From positions 55,082 through 75,285 of the forward strand of contig BFEA01000086.1 in the NCBI GenBank assembly GCA_003427395.1: 20,204 bases of DNA, written 5' to 3'. The DNA comes from Chara braunii. Lineage: Eukaryota > Streptophyta > Charophyceae > Charales > Characeae. The first letter of the stretch is position 1. Each line of letters begins with the position of its first letter. The translations under genes were made by a program, and so were the position numbers. This document shows positions 10,001 to 18,128 of this stretch, one piece after another. Under the pieces are notes generated by a model, which made no database searches, was not told where the DNA came from, and saw nothing but the letters and a program-made list of their open reading frames with translations.

Positions 10001-10150
10001 CCCAAAGCAGCTATGTCGCTGCCTCCCTGTGCAAAGGACAACGTAAAGCAGCTATGCTGCTGCTCACTAGGCCAGCCCAAAGCAGCTATGTCGCTGCCTC
10101 CCTGTGCAAAGGACAACGCAAAGCAGCTATGCTGCTGCTCACTAGGCCGC
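10001..10150. repeat. 75-bp tandem duplication inside the right LTR
   Basis: Two 75-bp units begin CCCAAAGCAGCTATG at 10001 and 10076. They differ at few positions, such as GTAAAG versus GCAAAG. The left LTR has one unit (from about 1648), so the duplication arose after insertion or in one LTR only. Each unit already contains a near-repeat (CCAAAGCAGCTATG and GCAAAGCAGCTATG about 45 bp apart), which gives a slippage route. Confidence 0.85.
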
Positions 10151-10534
10151 CATGCCTGTCTCTGCCCCGAGCTTCCTTGGTGCGGCACTACCCCAACGGG
10201 GGCCTTCCGGATGCAGCACCTAACAAGGTGATGAAGATGGTGTCCACCATAGCCAGGTAGGTACCTCACCACTCTCCTCCTTATTCCCCTTCTCTCTCCT
10301 CCTCCTACTGGTACAGCTCCACCATAGCCAAGGTGGAAGCTCCCGGCTTCTTCCTCCCAGCAGCGCTGTAGTACCCAGTGCTACTCCAGACAGCGCTCCA
10401 GCAGCGTGTCGCCAAACTTGCACACTGAAGAATGAGGCCGGGCTCTTCCCTTGGCCTCTTGATATAGCGGCCTATTTGCCTCCTGGGCGGTGACTTCCAG
10501 GCCGCTCGGCCTCCCAAGCAACCGGTACCTCCTC

Positions 10535-10607
10535 CCTTTCGGAGGGAAACATCATTGCAGACTCTGATATNCCTTTCGGAGGGAAACATCATTGCAGACT
10601 CTGATAT
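10535..10607. repeat. 36-bp duplication around a single N (likely assembly join)
   Basis: Bases 10535-10570 and 10572-10607 are the same 36-mer (starting CCTTTCGGAGGGAAAC), separated by one N. The left LTR has it once (about 2102-2137). Two contig ends overlapping by 36 bp and joined with an N would produce exactly this. Confidence 0.8.
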
Positions 10608-11085
10608 TGCCCGTACAGGCTCTAGACTCAGACTGGATGGACTGGTACCGGCCTAGACCTAGCCTACCGCTACTGGGCCTCTAAAGATGTCCTCTTTGTC
10701 TTCTTCTGCTTGGCCTCGAGTACCCGGGACATCTACTGCTACTGGGTGCGGTACCGGCCTACCCGCTACTTTTATGTTTTTCCGCTGCTCCAAGTGCCGC
10801 GGGCCTCTGGCTCCGCCACTCAAGTGTTTTCCCCTGCTGCAACCCTCAATGCCATGGCCACAGGTAAGTACCGGCCCTACGGGCCTGCCAAACAAGCAAG
10901 TACCCTTGCGGGTCACACACACTCATACCGACAAGCACTCAGACAGGCACGCAGGTCAACAAGCACGCACACATACATACTTAGAAAACTCGGCAGAATG
11001 CGGGAATCTCAGCAAGGCATCCATTCCATCGGCAGAACTTCAGAAATCAGCAGTGTTCTCAGTCTGTGTTATGGCGGGTCATTAC

Positions 11086-11272
11086 TTTTAAAAAGACTAC
11101 AATGCTAGGTACACCTGGTTTGAAAGATCTTTCGAACAAGTTTCTCTGCCTACGGTTTACGGGCAGCTCTGTTTGACAATATATATATAATATATAAAGA
11201 TAATACATATCTTTGCCTGCCAGCCTTCTTCCTTGTCAGCGTCTCATCTCCGAGCGGATGCAGCGGGAACCA
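11086..11272 (-). other. 5' leader of a third LTR element, with an AT repeat
   Basis: It lies between the chromovirus LTR and the primer-binding site at 11273-11284. It contains an alternating AT tract (11178-11197) and no open frame. By position it is the start of the internal region of the minus-strand element whose LTR begins at 11286. The chromovirus abuts it at 11085. Confidence 0.5.
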
Positions 11273-11284
11273 GCTCTGATACCA
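11273..11284 (-). promoter_or_regulatory. Primer-binding site for initiator-methionine tRNA
   Basis: The minus strand reads TGGTATCAGAGC. This is complementary to the 3' end of plant initiator-Met tRNA, the usual primer of plant Ty1/Copia and many Ty3/Gypsy elements. One base (11285) separates it from a TG-starting plus-strand sequence at 11286, which is an LTR ending in CA on the minus strand. Match and spacing make this a firm call. Confidence 0.9.
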
Positions 11285-11490
11285 CTGAAATGAGCCAAGT
11301 ACTCGCCAAGTTCAACCTCATAAATGAATGAACATTCACATGAGAGATCACACGTGAGAAGCCAAATCGAGGTACAATCAACACTTGAAGATGTCGTCTC
11401 CAATATTATTATCAATATACAAGAACGTTTGTCTCCAGCGGCTCTGCCGCACACACACGCACAACAGATCTCAACCAGATAGCGGCTATG

Positions 11491-11611
11491 GCTTCTCCCC
11501 TCTCCTCTTTCTCTCCCTCTCTCTCTTTTTCTCTCTCTCTCTCATAGTCTTGCTTCTCTCTCTGACTTGACTCGCTCTGCCTCACTCTCTCTTTGCTCTC
11601 TCTCTCTACCC
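11491..11611. repeat. CT-rich low-complexity tract
   Basis: Long runs of CT and CTCTCTTT on the plus strand (GA-rich on the minus strand, the sense strand of the surrounding LTR). No coding meaning. Confidence 0.8.
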
Positions 11612-11828
11612 TAGATCGTTACCCTGGATACAACCACTCAGGTAGCTCACACCTTGGCGGCTATGGCCGCCGTCCTCCTGCTCTACTGCTAGCCTAGCTA
11701 TGGAGTCTCTCTCCAGCGCCCTCTTCTTCTTCAGGCGCACAGTGCCCAAGTTGCCTTAACGCACAAGCAGCAGCAGCGCTTCCGCACCTCGCAACTGAAC
11801 AAGTAATGAACCGCTGCACTGTAGCAGC

Positions 11829-11836
11829 TAAATATA
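11829..11836 (-). promoter_or_regulatory. TATA box of the third element's LTR
   Basis: The minus strand reads TATATTTA. The motif CAGCAGCGCTTCCGCA (plus strand, 11771-11786) lies 43 bp downstream, the same arrangement as in the other LTR units here. Transcription would run leftward through the primer-binding site. Confidence 0.55.
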
Positions 11837-12152
11837 GGACTTGGCTTGGCTTGGCCTGCTTCAGACCGGTAACGGTCGGCCGCGGCCCGTCTGCTGCAAA
11901 CATTTTGTCGGTCCGGTAGCTTCCGAACTTTCCTGGGACATGCTGCAAAATTGGACTTGGGACTGTTGGACTGGACATGGCGCTTCTAGACTTTTCTTGT
12001 CGGGGGCCGTGCGGACTCCTACCGACCTACAATGCTTCGGTACTGATACCTACCCTACGGGACGGCCCTGGGACTTGGGACTTGTTGGGACCTTGGGACC
12101 GGGACTGGGTGTCTGGAGCGTGAATCCTTTCATCTGTCAATTAACAGTTACA

Positions 12153-12799
12153 TGTGTGTCAGATTCAACCACATGGGCTGGGTAGTAAGGTTGGACACTG
12201 TTAAGTTTTGTTAGGTTCTCTCATTTCTCCTGTTCTTGGAAGTTGACTTATTTTCCAGCTGCTTGGGTATCAGCACACACTTTTTTTTATAGATCGACCC
12301 GCAGTCGATCAAGCTGGTGAAACCCACAGTTTTCGTCTTTCTAAGACTTGTTGTCACACTTCTGAGCCCAACCCGCCAAGCCTGACAAGTCTGAGCCCCA
12401 CCTCACAAGAGTGCTTTCCTTGGCTTGGAAGCCGCTGGAGAGGTCTTCGGCGTCCGATATAAGAAGTAAGCACTGCATGAATAATATGAGGTCACTTTGA
12501 TGACGCTGGATGTCACAAAATTCGAAATGCTTTGTTTTTCTCTCCTCCAAACTGTACATGCAACTTTCATTGCATACGGCTCTCCAAGTAAATCTTACAT
12601 GGCCGTATTCCCCAATTAAGATTCAGAACTTCGCGTTAGTGCCTTCTCTTCGATCCTTTGATAGGCAGATGAACGCGAAGCAGATCCCTGGGCATTACAT
12701 CATGAACTGCCCACTTTTCGGGGCAACTTCAGGCAAGAAAAATTTCCCGCTGTGAACCTGGCGACGATGTCTGGATTCAAAGGCAAGGCATTCTTCATA
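12153..12799. other. No gene recognised
   Basis: About 650 bp between the third LTR and the 128-bp array. A plus-strand frame at 12664-12755 reads Q-M-N-A-K-Q-I-P-G-H-Y-I-M-N-C-P and ends at a stop. It looks a little like a terminal exon after a pyrimidine-poor TGATAG junction, but is too short to support. A 7-bp inverted repeat GATCGAC/GTCGATC lies at 12292-12310. Confidence 0.5.
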
Positions 12800-13480
12800 G
12801 GTCCCAAAACACCCTAATTGGATGCCTTTTTTATCTCCCAAGAGGCACCCGAATGCCCAACAGGCCACCGAATACCCTTCTTGGATGCTTTTTCTACCTC
12901 CCAAAAGCTCCCGGAATACCCAACAGGCCCCCCAAATACCCTTCTTGGGTATTTGGGGGGCTTTTGGGATGCTTTTTCTACCTCCCAACAGGCCACCACA
13001 TACCCTTCTTGGATGCTTTTTCTACCTCCCCAAAGCCCCCCGAATACCCAACAGGCCCCCCAAATACCCTTCTTGGGTATTTGGGGGGCTTTTGGGATGC
13101 TTTTTCTACCTCCCAACAGGCCACCACATACCCTTCTTGGATGCTTTTTCTACCTCCCCAAAGCCCCCCGAATACCCAACAGCACCCCCGAATACCCGTC
13201 TTGGGTATTTGGGGGGCTTTTGGGATGCTTTTTCTACCTCCCAACAGGGCACCGAATACCCTTCTTGGATGCTTTTCCTACCTCCCCAAAGTTCCCAGAA
13301 TACCCAACAGCGCCCCTGAATACCCTTCTTGGGTATTCGGAGGGCTTTTGGGATGCTTTTTCTACCTCCCAACAGGCCACCGAATACCCTTCTTGGATGC
13401 TTTTCCTATCTCCCCAAAGCCCCCCGAGTACCCAACAGCCCCCGACTACCCTTCTTTGGGGCTTTTGAGATGCTTTTCTA
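12800..13480. repeat. 128-bp tandem array, each unit with a 33-nt hairpin
   Basis: Four hairpins start exactly 128 bp apart, at 12928, 13056, 13184 and 13312. A fifth, truncated one begins near 13439. In the first two, arms CCCCCCAAATACCC and GGGTATTTGGGGGG form a perfect 14-bp stem around TTCTT. Each unit comprises two related halves, each opening with GATGCTTTTTCTACCTCCC. The array is free of stops in several frames on both strands because the sequence is low in complexity; 128 is not a multiple of three, so frames rotate and the same peptide reappears in different frames. I do not regard these frames as genes. It resembles a young minisatellite or satellite seed. Confidence 0.9.
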
Positions 13481-13790
13481 CCCCTCTGCGACTTTTATTG
13501 TTCTGGCAAACCAGAAAAAAATGACGAGCCTCTGTCGGGTCTGTTCTTCTCCATCGTTCCCTGGATCCATGGGCAGGATGATACTCAGCAGCTCCATTTG
13601 TCGAACCTATGTTATTGGGGGTGGTAGATGGCCAGATGTTTAACAGGATGTAGGAAAAGCAGGGCAAAGTAGATGCTGGCTAGGAAACCCATCCGTTGTT
13701 CAAACTTGTTCTTGGTGTTGATCAGTTGTTCATGGTGTTGCTATGAGTCGTAAAGACCATCCTCATCGAGAAGAAGTATTTCCTTTTGAT
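13481..13790. other. No gene recognised
   Basis: Unique-looking DNA between the 128-bp array and the minisatellite. Neither strand shows a recognisable protein. A short repeat GTTCTTGGTGTTGATCAGTT / GTTCATGGTGTTGCTATGAG lies near 13708-13748. Confidence 0.5.
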
Positions 13791-13800
13791 TTCAGGGCTC

Positions 13801-13908
13801 CATCAGTCCCATCAGTCTCATCAGTCCCATCAGTCCCATTAGTCCCATCAGTAGCCCCATCAGTAGCCCCATCAGCAGCCCCAACAGTTCCATCAGTTGT
13901 ATCACTCT
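13801..13908. repeat. 9-bp and 12-bp minisatellite (CATCAGTCC / CATCAGTAGCCC)
   Basis: Five 9-bp units (13801-13845), three 12-bp units (13846-13881) and three degenerate 9-bp units (to 13908). All units are multiples of three, so a minus-strand frame reads repeated Met-Gly-Leu, but that frame has no gene-like context. Confidence 0.85.
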
Positions 13909-13974
13909 TGTAGATGATCGCCAGTTGTATGAGATACCCTGTACTGCTGGGTGTGGTAAGTAGAGCATAAGGGC

Positions 13975-14057
13975 TGGCTCGGCCAAAAAAATTGGCAAAA
14001 AAGGACCGAAGCGTGACAAAAAAATAAAAAAGGCTGGCAAAAAACTTGACGGAATGC
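13975..14057 (+). repeat. Dispersed A-rich repeat (TTGGCAAAAA family), single copy
   Basis: It reads GGCCAAAAAAATTGGCAAAAA, then a GACCGAAGCGTGACAAAAAA segment and GGCTGGCAAAAAACTTGACGG. This matches, in the same order and strand, the tandem units at 19003-19328 about 5 kb away. Spread of this unit is therefore not restricted to one locus. Confidence 0.75.
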
Positions 14058-14640
14058 TACATACTGATGCCACACAGGTCCCTTTCGGACCCGACCACTA
14101 GGCTAAGGGGTACTTAGGCCGGCCCAGCCAAAGGCCGGACCTTCCTCCCGGTAGGTCGCCTTGAGGCCACCGGTTGGCTTTCCTGCAGCAGGCCAGGTAT
14201 AGGCCCAAACGACATTACCGTTTGGGCCTGGTGGCGCCCTTGAGGCTGCCGCCTGCCGGTCTGATCTGAATCGTCAATCTTGACGATTCAGATCATTGCG
14301 CGTTGAGGCAGCATTGAGGCCGACCGGCCGGCGGCTGGTACTTAGGCTGGTCCAGCGGCCATTCCGGGATCTTCTGGGAAGCGGCACTGTGGAGCGGCCA
14401 GCTGCGCTATTCTGGGTTCAGCGTAGCGCTGGGAGCTGCAGTGCTAAGTTTAGCGCACTGCAGCAGAGTGAGGAGCGTGGAGGAGACTTACCTGACTGCC
14501 GCCATGAGCGCCATAGCTCCAGCGGCGCAGCTACCTCCAGCAGCAGCAAGGCGCCACCTTTCAGTTACAGGTAGGGCCTGGGCTACCCGCCAGCTCCGCC
14601 GATGCTCTGCCCCTCCCGGGACTTCTTCTACCACCTCTGC
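14058..14640. other. GC-rich DNA with two strong hairpins; no gene seen
   Basis: It is rich in GGCC and CCGG motifs. A hairpin with 11-bp arms (AGGCCCAAACG) and a 7-nt loop lies at 14201-14229. A perfect 14-bp stem (GATCTGAATCGTCA, 4-nt loop) lies at 14263-14294. No open frame in the stretch has recognisable content. Confidence 0.6.
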
Positions 14641-14650
14641 CCCTCTCAGT

Positions 14651-14676
14651 CTTCTTCTTCTTCTTCTTCTTCTTCA
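14651..14676. repeat. (TTC)n microsatellite
   Basis: About eight TTC repeats, bounded by CAGTCT and its complement AGACTG, so the tract could sit in the loop of a short stem. Confidence 0.85.
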
Positions 14677-15396
14677 GACTGGAGACTATTGATACGAGTT
14701 GGACAGAGATCAGTGATTGGACTTCGGTGGTAGGAGGATGTGATACTTACCAGATTCGAGACATTGGAGATCTCTGGGATTTTTACCTGGCGGCATCACA
14801 GATCGGACATCGGTTACAGTAGAGTTCTGTACCTCTGACATTGGTGACTTATGTCCACGACATTCTGATTTTGTTCGGTGACATTTTGGGCTACCATATT
14901 GGTGACCTTCCAGATTCTATCTCGGTGACATCTGGCGGTCTATATCTCCCACCTCCATCGTCTCTCCTCCGACCATTCATCTGTGTATGGTTGTACGGGG
15001 CTGAAGCATCGTCTATGTATGGCTTCAGACCCCACCATCTCACGATTGCTTGTGTGTTGAGTGATGTCTAGGTGAGTTCAGTCTATGTGAGTCAGTCCAT
15101 TTCTCAGACTTCCGCGGTATACATGCTCATCCTATATTGGTTAATCTTTGGTTCTGCCCATAATTGGTGAACGTATTCACTAGTATGCAACAGTTTGGGA
15201 TCGGAGCAGACCAATTAAGTGGATCTGCTCACAGGGTAATTCTGATTAGGGAATCGATTGCTTAATTAGCATTGTCTTTTCTCGCATTAGTTCTGCATTG
15301 CTATCGAAGATTCAAGTTGCAAAATTCTATTTTTAATTCGGTATTCTATTCGGTATTGAATTAGGATTGCGACAATTTTTTGGTTTTGCAAGGAAG
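14677..15396. other. No gene seen; cluster of GGTGAC motifs
   Basis: GGTGAC occurs four times in 87 bp (14843, 14877, 14901, 14924), usually as TTGGTGAC or TCGGTGAC. Similar repeated motifs occur in plant LTR or leader DNA, but I could not place a boundary or primer-binding site. The rest, to about 15396, is AT-rich without a gene. Confidence 0.45.
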
Positions 15397-15567
15397 ATGA
15401 GCAATAGCAAACTCCAGCAATCAAACAGCATCATACATATGAGTCCAGATAGTCTTGACCTCGAACCAACAGCAGAATTGCATCACGAGATACACCAAAT
15501 AAGAACACACCAAGAGTTCATAATTGACAATGCTGAAGTAGTCCCATCATCATCAACGAAGAACTAG
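15397..15567 (+). CDS. Small open frame of unknown identity
   Basis: A 57-codon plus-strand frame begins M-S-N-S-K-L-Q-Q-S-N-S and ends before a TAG; an earlier in-frame ATG lies at 15367. It is rich in Q, N, S, H and acidic residues and resembles no domain I know. It could be the start of a decayed gag (many begin in Q/N/S-rich sequence) or chance. It ends 16 bp before the hairpin at 15583. Confidence 0.2.
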   Translation: MSNSKLQQSNSIIHMSPDSLDLEPTAELHHEIHQIRTHQEFIIDNAEVVPSSSTKN

Positions 15568-15582
15568 AGTTGATATCCTATC

Positions 15583-16250
15583 TGGCGCTCGGCGCCCAGA
15601 CTACATGTGCCAGATCCTATCTAGCCTATACTACGAAGCCGAAAGATGACATCAACAGCATTCCCGAAGTACGAGCATATGGCGACCAATGTCGCACGCT
15701 TCCAGCACCAGGTATGTCTCGCGCTACACTCACAACCTCGTTCCCCAACTCACAGATGCCACTAGCACCCAAGGACCACCCTGCGCCACACCCAGCTCAC
15801 AGCGGAGCAGCCCGGCTATGGCTGCCCGCTCCTTCCCTGCTCGCCCGTGAGAGCGTAGGCGCCAGCCAGCAAATAGCGCAGCAGCAGCGCTTGCGCAGCA
15901 TGCAGCCAGCACCCGAATGCTGAATGAGGAGGCAGGCCCTTCCCTATATCGAAGTGGCCTGCCTGCGNCCAGTCCAGGAAGCTTCCAGTAGGCCCCGGTA
16001 GCCTGAGGCCCAGCACGAGAGGAGCAGGCCTTGGGCCTGAAGTGGTTGCATGTGCCCAACTGCTTTCGGCCTGTGTTTGGCCCGGTACCCGTATCCAGCC
16101 CAGGGCCTGCTTCACGTACATTCGCACAGGCGGCCCAGGGCCTGGGTTCACTCAACTAACTGGCGCTGCGCAACTGCCTGAATTTCCTTGAGTTGCGTGG
16201 TGGCCAGAAAAGGGCCCTGAGGGCCTCGTCGAGCCTGCCTTCACTTAGGG
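15583..16250 (-). repeat. LTR-like promoter unit (boundaries uncertain)
   Basis: The minus strand carries the same ordered module as the other LTRs: TATA-like GATATA (15945-15950), then CATTCAGCATTC, the leader motif at 15882-15897, octamer GGCTATGG (plus strand, 15814-15821) and the hairpin TGGGCGCCGAGCGCCA at 15583-15598. GGCCTG-rich DNA to the right would be U3. I could not find TG/CA ends, a primer-binding site or an internal region, so this may be a solo or truncated LTR. Confidence 0.5.
15945..15950 (-). promoter_or_regulatory. TATA-like box of the LTR-like unit
   Basis: The minus strand reads CGATATAGGG. It stands about 48 bp upstream of the leader motif, matching the spacing in the other units. 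Confidence 0.4.
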
Positions 16251-16299
16251 CGGCCGACGAGCTGCAAAAATGGGGCCTTGTGGGGCTCTTAGAGGCAGT

Positions 16300-16539
16300 G
16301 GCCTCGCAGTTTTCCGCATTGGGGGAAAATTCGCGTTTGCTGGAACCATAAATCGGAAATTCCGCGAATTCGCAGAAAATTAGGGTTGAGGTCCGAAATT
16401 TTCGCGATTCCCCCCCCCCCTAATTGTTGAAATTCCGAATGCGGACTTCGGCCTTCTGGAAATTGGACTATTTTAGGTCGAAATTCCCGAAATTTCACTT
16501 TTTTTTCAAAAATTCGAGTGTTTTTCCTTTTTTCCTAAT
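16300..16539. other. Cluster of GAAATTCC-like motifs; no gene seen
   Basis: Variants of GAAATTCCG / GAAATTCCCGAAATT recur about every 30-50 bp (16348-16500), with a C11 run at 16410-16420 and an A/T-rich tail. No coding signal. Confidence 0.5.
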
Positions 16540-16969
16540 TGAAACGGTTTTCACCTTCTTGCAGTCACAGATGCGTGCCCTAGAGTTCGATCCCCAGACC
16601 TCACCTTACCCATGTACAGTATCGAGTTGACCCCCCGAGTGTTTGAACCCGTGACCTGTGTTTTGGTAGTTAGTTGTTGTCTGTCGTAGGTCTGTGTAGA
16701 TGTAGGGGTTTGATCTGTAGATCTGTCGAGTAGGGGTCACAGCTCTGTAGAGGTCCTGAGAGGTTGTAGCTGCTACAGTTTCGAAAGGCCAAGAGCCTTT
16801 CGAAAGTGTCTCACGTTTAGGCAAAGGCAAGTGGGCAAGTGGTGGAGTCCAACTTCGATGAGTCAGCGGTATCCAGTCCCAGTCTCACTTCGTACAGTCA
16901 GCAAGTACCGTGTGGGACTGTGCACACCCAGCGCCTGGTGGAAAGGGGCAGACCAGCGGCAAACAGAAG

Positions 16970-16976
16970 TATAAAT
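16970..16976 (+). promoter_or_regulatory. TATA box of the plus-strand LTR arm
   Basis: TATAAAT lies in AAGTATAAATCAAGAG, a string kept in the inverted partner (19751-19757 region). It is followed by ATTCATTCATTC and the leader motif. Confidence 0.65.
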
Positions 16977-17158
16977 CAAGAGCAGCGCCCAGCAATTCAT
17001 TCATTCGCTGCGTAAGCCATGCGGAAGCACTGCTACAGCGTCTTGTGCGAGGTGGTCTGCAGAGCGCCCGAAGTTGAAGTGGGCTGAAGGAAGACAACGT
17101 AGCCATAGTCAGCAGTAGTAGGGCGGCCATAGCCGCGGTAGGAAGAAGATAGGCTTCA

Positions 17159-17178
17159 GTGTGTGTGTGTGTGTGTGT
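17159..17178. repeat. (GT)10 microsatellite
   Basis: Ten uninterrupted GT units within the downstream part of the plus-strand LTR arm. Confidence 0.9.
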
Positions 17179-17459
17179 AAGAGAGGAAAGCGTGTGGAGT
17201 ATTCAGGGTGATCCAGAGTTGAGTATGTGCAGACGGTGGTGTTGGACACAGTGACGAGAGTGGTGTGTGCAGGCGCTGAAGCGCCATAGCTTGTTGAAGT
17301 GATTTCGCATCTGAACTGTGTTCTCGTTTTCCATATCTCTGAGCTTTGAGTGGGCGCGCTGCGCCAGTGTGAATCACCATCTGTTTGTACGTATGCGAAG
17401 TGGACAAAAACAACGAGTCTGATTGCACAATTGTCCGAATTGTTTTTTTCAGTTCGCAG

Positions 17460-17970
17460 ACTGTCCGAAATCGTTTACCCCAGAACTGCAACTTCCGGGA
17501 AGTTCACTAACAACGGTGAACTCCGGACATAGTTGATCTCAACGGACACCTAATCTGCCGACAATTTAAGTTTCGTATGTTAAATCATTATTTATTCTGA
17601 CCGGACGTCCGGAACCGGGCCCCCCAACAAAAAATCCGAAAGAAAAAGGGGGCTGCCAAGGCCATTATTCGGGTCCTCGGCGGCCCCGGAAAAATACTGG
17701 GCCGATTTTTGTGTCTTTTCGCCCTACCGGACATTGGTCGAAGGCCTTTTTTTTTTTTTTTTTGCCCCCGGACATCTTGTCCCTGCCAACACAGTCCGGA
17801 CAGTCCGGTGTCTGGTGACATCCGGTGTCCGGTGATGTCCGGAACACCGGACAGTCCCGAGTGGTCCAGACACAGGTCCGGGAAACAGTCCGGAAGTGTC
17901 CGGTGTCCGGGTCCGCGGTTACCACGCTTATTATTGAATTATTATTGTCGAAATTAAATTGTCCGGGGGA
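17460..17970. repeat. TCCGG/CCGGA-rich tract with a T17 run
   Basis: About fifteen copies of TCCGG or its complement CCGGA lie between 17600 and 17966, densest at 17790-17912 (GTCCGGTGTCCGG-type strings). A T17 run lies at 17747-17763. No gene is visible; the tract lies between the plus-strand LTR arm and the gag start at 18129. Confidence 0.7.
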
Positions 17971-18128
17971 AAAAGATCATCTTTTTCTTTTGATTAGGAG
18001 TCCAGTCCACATTGGGACAGGGGACTGTATGCTGATTGGTTGTTCTGTTCTACCCCTGTTCCCACCCTCCCTACCCTCCCCGTATCTGTGACCACCGAGG
18101 TCTCCAAGTACCACATCAGCCCGTGCTG

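Larger units (their letters stand above)
1263..11085 (-). mobile_element. Decayed full-length Ty3/Gypsy chromovirus, about 9.8 kb
   Basis: Two direct copies of a roughly 1.4-kb sequence (1263-2616 and 9615-11085) flank an internal region. On the minus strand it carries, in order, gag, protease, reverse transcriptase, RNase H, integrase and a chromodomain, which is the Ty3/Gypsy order with a chromovirus tail. A polypurine tract sits at the inner edge of the left (3') LTR. A sequence starting TGG lies one base inside the right (5') LTR and could be a primer-binding site. The LTRs look about 95 percent identical where I aligned them by eye. Frameshifts and stops make it non-autonomous. I found no target-site duplication: the flanks are CTGGC at 1258-1262 and TTTTA at 11086-11090. 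The outer ends are not clean TG...CA either, so ends may be eroded or recombined. Confidence 0.75.
9615..11085 (-). repeat. 5' LTR of the chromovirus (right copy)
   Basis: This is a direct repeat of 1263-2616, longer by about 117 bp. Most of the excess is a 75-bp tandem duplication (10001-10150) and a 36-bp duplication around the N at 10571. A TATA-like CTATATC on the minus strand (10461-10467) predicts transcription leftward into gag. Octamer CCATAGCC/GGCTATGG occurs at 9909, 9954, 10247 and 10322. The terminal base at 11086 is T, so the minus strand reads AGTAATGACC rather than the TGTAATGACC seen at the other LTR: an eroded terminus or a recombination edge. Confidence 0.8.
11286..12152 (-). 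repeat. 5' LTR of a third minus-strand retrotransposon
   Basis: The inner end is fixed by the primer-binding site. On the minus strand it ends ...CTCATTTCA at 11286. It contains a TATA box (TATATTTA, 11829-11836), the leader motif at 11771-11786, two GGCTATGG octamers (11484, 11659) and a long CT-rich tract (11491-11611). The outer end is uncertain; TGTAACTG on the minus strand near 12152 is one candidate. The partner LTR is not in the window, and the internal region is interrupted at 11085. Confidence 0.7.
16540..17366 (+). repeat. LTR-like arm, plus orientation (inverted partner of 19469-20204)
   Basis: It starts TGAAACGGTTTTCACC and aligns with the minus strand from the right window edge. 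Shared marks in order: GTTCGATCC (16585), T-arm-like GTTTGAACCC, AGCAAGTACC (16900), CAGAAGTATAAATCAAGAG with a TATA box (16970-16976), ATTCATTCATTC, TGCGGAAGCACTGCT (17020), CGTCTTGTGCGAGG, CCATAGCC (17127) and the hairpin at 17351-17366. Its own outer limits are unknown. Downstream it could drive the gag piece at 18129. Confidence 0.65.

Noticed and set aside
9848-10231. 127-codon plus-strand frame in the right LTR, with a 96-codon counterpart at 1511-1801
   Set aside because: It lies inside an LTR, has a different length in each copy because of the 75-bp duplication, is antisense to the element, and contains no known domain.
12664-12755. Possible terminal exon of a host gene
   Set aside because: It has 30 codons only, no recognisable protein, no clear branch or pyrimidine tract, and no partner exon.
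12800-13480. CRISPR-like array
   Set aside because: Units are contiguous tandem copies with no unique spacers, and the context is eukaryotic.
12853-13524. 223-codon frame over the 128-bp array
   Set aside because: Competing long frames cover the same DNA, and the peptide is a translation of the repeat in rotating frames; there is no start context or domain.
13792-14073. Minus-strand frame with Met-Gly-Leu repeats
   Set aside because: It is made of the minisatellite and the A-rich dispersed repeat; a composite of two repeats is unlikely to be a gene.
17588-17925. Minus-strand frames in the TCCGG tract
   Set aside because: They overlap each other in different frames, contain a poly-Lys run from the T17 tract and have no domain.
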